Assembly: GCF_933208505.1 (NCBI RefSeq)
Contig: NZ_CAKOEU010000010.1
DNA length: 35,339 nt
Direction: 5' to 3' (one strand)
DNA from: Convivina praedatoris
Lineage (GTDB): Bacteria > Bacillota > Bacilli > Lactobacillales > Lactobacillaceae
The notes below the pieces were generated by a model that saw nothing but the letters and a program-made list of their open reading frames with translations, was not told the origin of the DNA and searched no databases. Numbering within the stretch: the stretch's first letter is position 1; every line of letters begins with the position of its first letter. Below are positions 33,974 through 35,339 of the stretch, piece after piece. A program made the translations under genes and the position numbers.

Positions 33974-34047
33974 TGGGCCTGACAGGACTCGAACCTGTGA
34001 CCCCTGCGTTATCAACACAGTGCTCTAACCAGCTGAGCTACAGGCCC
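33974..34047 (-). tRNA. tRNA-Ile(GAT)
   Basis: Full cloverleaf of 74 nt starting GGGCCTG; anticodon loop TTGATAA. Discriminator A; no encoded CCA. Last gene of the array. Confidence 0.97.
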
Positions 34048-34073
34048 CTCTTTGCTTCTCTTGCCGAAACAAA

Positions 34074-34144
<71 letters not shown>

Positions 34145-34165
34145 ATGCTGGAACTTTCATTCCTA

Positions 34166-34238
34166 TGGCGCGGGACGGAATCGAACCGCCGACACATGCA
34201 GCTTCAATGCATTGCTCTACCAACTGAGCTACCGAGCC
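34166..34238 (-). tRNA. tRNA-Phe(GAA), with a U-C acceptor mismatch
   Basis: 73 nt starting GGCTCGG; loop TTGAAGC gives anticodon GAA. The 3' acceptor strand reads CCGCGCC where pairing needs CCGAGCC, so position 4-69 is U-C (base 34170). No CCA. Confidence 0.95.
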
Positions 34239-34262
34239 ATCTTCTATTCTTCTTCATAGAAA

Positions 34263-34336
34263 CGGTCACAGCGGGGCTCGAACCCGCGATCTCCTGCGTG
34301 ACAGGCAGGCGTCCTAACCAGCTAGACCATGCGACC
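34263..34336 (-). tRNA. tRNA-Asp(GTC)
   Basis: 74 nt starting GGTCGCA; loop CTGTCAC. Discriminator G. No CCA. Confidence 0.97.
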
Positions 34337-34338
34337 AA

Positions 34339-34412
34339 TTGCGGGAGTAGGATTTGAACCTACGACCTTCGGGTTATGGGCCCGACGAGCTACCGAACTG
34401 CTCCATCCCGCG
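34339..34412 (-). tRNA. Initiator tRNA-fMet(CAT)
   Basis: 74 nt starting CGCGGGATGGAGCAG. It has the unpaired C1-A72 and three G-C pairs (GGG/CCC) in the anticodon stem that mark the initiator; loop CCCATAA. Confidence 0.97.
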
Positions 34413-34440
34413 ATAATATTATTCGTGGTTCCCCACTTAA

Positions 34441-34530
34441 AGGAGAATGAGGGATTCGAACCCTCGCGCCGATTTCTCGACCTGACGGTTTTCAAGACCG
34501 TTCCCTTCAGCCAGACTTGGGTAATTCTCC
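34441..34530 (-). tRNA. tRNA-Ser(TGA)
   Basis: 90-nt class II tRNA starting GGAGAAT with a long variable arm; loop CTTGAAA gives TGA. No CCA. Confidence 0.97.
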
Positions 34531-34550
34531 ATTATATTTTGTGTCCTTAA

Positions 34551-34624
34551 TGGACCATGTTGGACTCGAACCAACGACCGGACGGTTATGAGCCGTCTGC
34601 TCTAACCAACTGAGCTAATGGTCC
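34551..34624 (-). tRNA. tRNA-Ile2(CAT, lysidine-modified)
   Basis: 74 nt starting GGACCAT; loop CTCATAA. Sequence and position between Met and Ser match the minor Ile tRNA (k2CAU) of the B. subtilis trnB order, and not an elongator Met. Needs TilS to read AUA. Confidence 0.85.
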
Positions 34625-34637
34625 CGCTTCGAGCCTA

Positions 34638-34711
34638 TCGCGGCGGGGGGAATCGAACCCTCGACCTCTCGGGTATGAACCGAACGCTCTAGCCAGCTGA
34701 GCTACACCGCG
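34638..34711 (-). tRNA. Elongator tRNA-Met(CAT), with an A-C mismatch in the T stem
   Basis: 74 nt starting CGCGGTG; loop GTTCATAC gives CAT. The T stem pairs GAGGG with CCCCC, so 50-64 is A-C (base 34647). Discriminator A. No CCA. Confidence 0.93.
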
Positions 34712-34738
34712 ATCGCCTTAACTGATTTTCTTCAGTCA

Positions 34739-34812
34739 TCGGGACGACAGGATTCGAACCTGCGACCCCCTGGTCCCAAACCAGGTGCTCTACCAAGCTG
34801 AGCTACGTCCCG
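34739..34812 (-). tRNA. tRNA-Pro(TGG)
   Basis: 74 nt starting CGGGACG; anticodon stem CCTGG with loop TTTGGGA. Discriminator A; no CCA. Confidence 0.97.
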
Positions 34813-34869
34813 TACTTTTCCCAGGTCTTTGCCCCGGCCATTCTTCTGTTAGAGTTTCTTTCAACTCTA

Positions 34870-34943
34870 TGCACCTAGCAGGAGTCGAACCTGCAACCTC
34901 CTGATTCGTAGTCAGACGCTCTATCCAATTGCGCTATAGGTGC
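34870..34943 (-). tRNA. tRNA-Arg(ACG)
   Basis: 74 nt starting GCACCTA; loop CTACGAA. A34 should be edited to inosine by TadA. No CCA. Confidence 0.97.
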
Positions 34944-34946
34944 ATA

Positions 34947-35030
34947 TGCCGGCGACCGGGATCGAACCGGTACGATGTTTCCATCGCAGGATTTTAAGTC
35001 CTGTGCGTCTGCCTATTCCGCCACGCCGGC
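34947..35030 (-). tRNA. tRNA-Leu(TAA)
   Basis: 84-nt class II tRNA starting GCCGGCG; loop CTTAAAA gives TAA. No CCA. It lies only 3 nt from the Arg gene. Confidence 0.97.
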
Positions 35031-35036
35031 ATTCCA

Positions 35037-35108
35037 AGCGGAAGACGGGATTCGAACCCGCGACCCCCACCATGGCAAGGTGATGTTCTACCACTGAACT
35101 ACTTCCGC
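35037..35108 (-). tRNA. tRNA-Gly(GCC)
   Basis: 72 nt starting GCGGAAG; loop TTGCCAT. Discriminator T; no CCA. Confidence 0.97.
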
Positions 35109-35114
35109 ATTATA

Positions 35115-35187
35115 TGCCGACTAAAGGACTCGAACCTTCGACCCCCGCTTTACAAGAGCGGTGCTCTACCAACTGAGCTAAGTCGGC
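35115..35187 (-). tRNA. tRNA-Thr(TGT)
   Basis: 73 nt starting GCCGACT; loop CTTGTAA. Discriminator A; no CCA. Confidence 0.97.
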
Positions 35188-35230
35188 AGCTTCTATCCCG
35201 ACGTGGCTTGCTTTGACTGCCGTAGTCAAA

Positions 35231-35303
35231 TGGACGCTACAGGGATCGAACCTGTGACCCCCTGCTTGTAAGGCAGGTGCTCTCCCAGCTGAGCTAAGCG
35301 TCC
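35231..35303 (-). tRNA. tRNA-Val(TAC)
   Basis: 73 nt starting GGACGCT; loop CTTACAA. No CCA. Val-Thr at the upstream end again matches the B. subtilis trnB order. Confidence 0.97.
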
Positions 35304-35307
35304 AATA

Positions 35308-35339
35308 TGGAGAGAAAGGGATTCGAACCCTCGAAGCAG
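35308..35339 (-). tRNA. Partial tRNA (3' part only, identity not readable)
   Basis: The T arm (GAGGG, loop TTCGAAT, CCCTT) and acceptor end TCTCTCC plus discriminator A are present; the anticodon is beyond the right edge. A tRNA starting GGAGAGA would fit, perhaps a class II Ser or Tyr tRNA. Confidence 0.85.

Overview
This looks like the chromosome of a low-GC Gram-positive lactic acid bacterium (Lactobacillales, probably Lactobacillaceae in the broad sense). The evidence is a divergent malolactic pair (mleS/mleR), a KxYKxGKxW-type signal peptide on a serine-rich surface protein, a T-box leader, an AdcR-type operator, a CcpA cre site, an LtaS-like enzyme, and a tRNA array with the Bacillus/Lactobacillus gene order and no encoded CCA ends. 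I cannot name the genus with confidence.

Layout. 1-2325 (minus): N-terminal 775 codons of a giant serine-rich, DUF1542-like adhesin that runs off the left edge. 2588-7260: an accessory block with two separate lipase-like modules that face each other. The plus-strand module is a 409-aa alpha/beta hydrolase overlapping an 85-aa coiled-coil protein. The minus-strand module is a DUF1310-like membrane protein, a 397-aa hydrolase and two ~100-aa helical proteins. An unrecognised 177-aa protein lies between them. Both hydrolases have the catalytic domain first and a helical tail second, with small helical partners encoded next to them. That is the design of the type VII-secreted lipase toxin TslA of Staphylococcus aureus, and it is the best candidate here for a poorly described system. 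7377-7796: a deletion scar that joins the C-terminal stub of a MerR regulator head-to-head with the C-terminal half of its divergent carboxymuconolactone decarboxylase-like gene.

7850-16561 is metabolic and envelope core: an OPA-type MFS transporter with a perfect cre site and a 23-bp dyad upstream, a fused ThrE-type exporter, a MORN-repeat protein overlapping an OatA-like O-acyltransferase, malolactic enzyme with its LysR regulator but no adjacent malate permease, and a CPBP membrane protease. 16671-18142: a strong promoter, a T-box riboswitch (probably Met-specific) and a SolA-like covalent-FAD amine oxidase. 18176-19598: an AdcR-type MarR repressor and a metal-binding ABC substrate protein behind a double operator. 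19640-24225 (minus): a class I glutamine amidotransferase, a highly expressed-looking secreted orphan protein of 548 aa with an internal duplication, a ClC channel, and MenG/UbiE methyltransferase.

24490-27326: a CopB-type copper ATPase with a Met/His-rich head, then an aquaporin-family channel. 27367-31740 (minus): an RluD-family pseudouridine synthase, then an envelope operon of a Ser-rich membrane-anchored protein, an unknown membrane protein and an LtaS-like enzyme. 31934-33926: a NagD-type HAD phosphatase and a DUF2075 P-loop ATPase. 33974-35339: fourteen complete tRNA genes and one partial one, all on the minus strand, ending in an intrinsic terminator at 33941-33967.

All assignments come from reading sequence motifs. 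No database search was possible.
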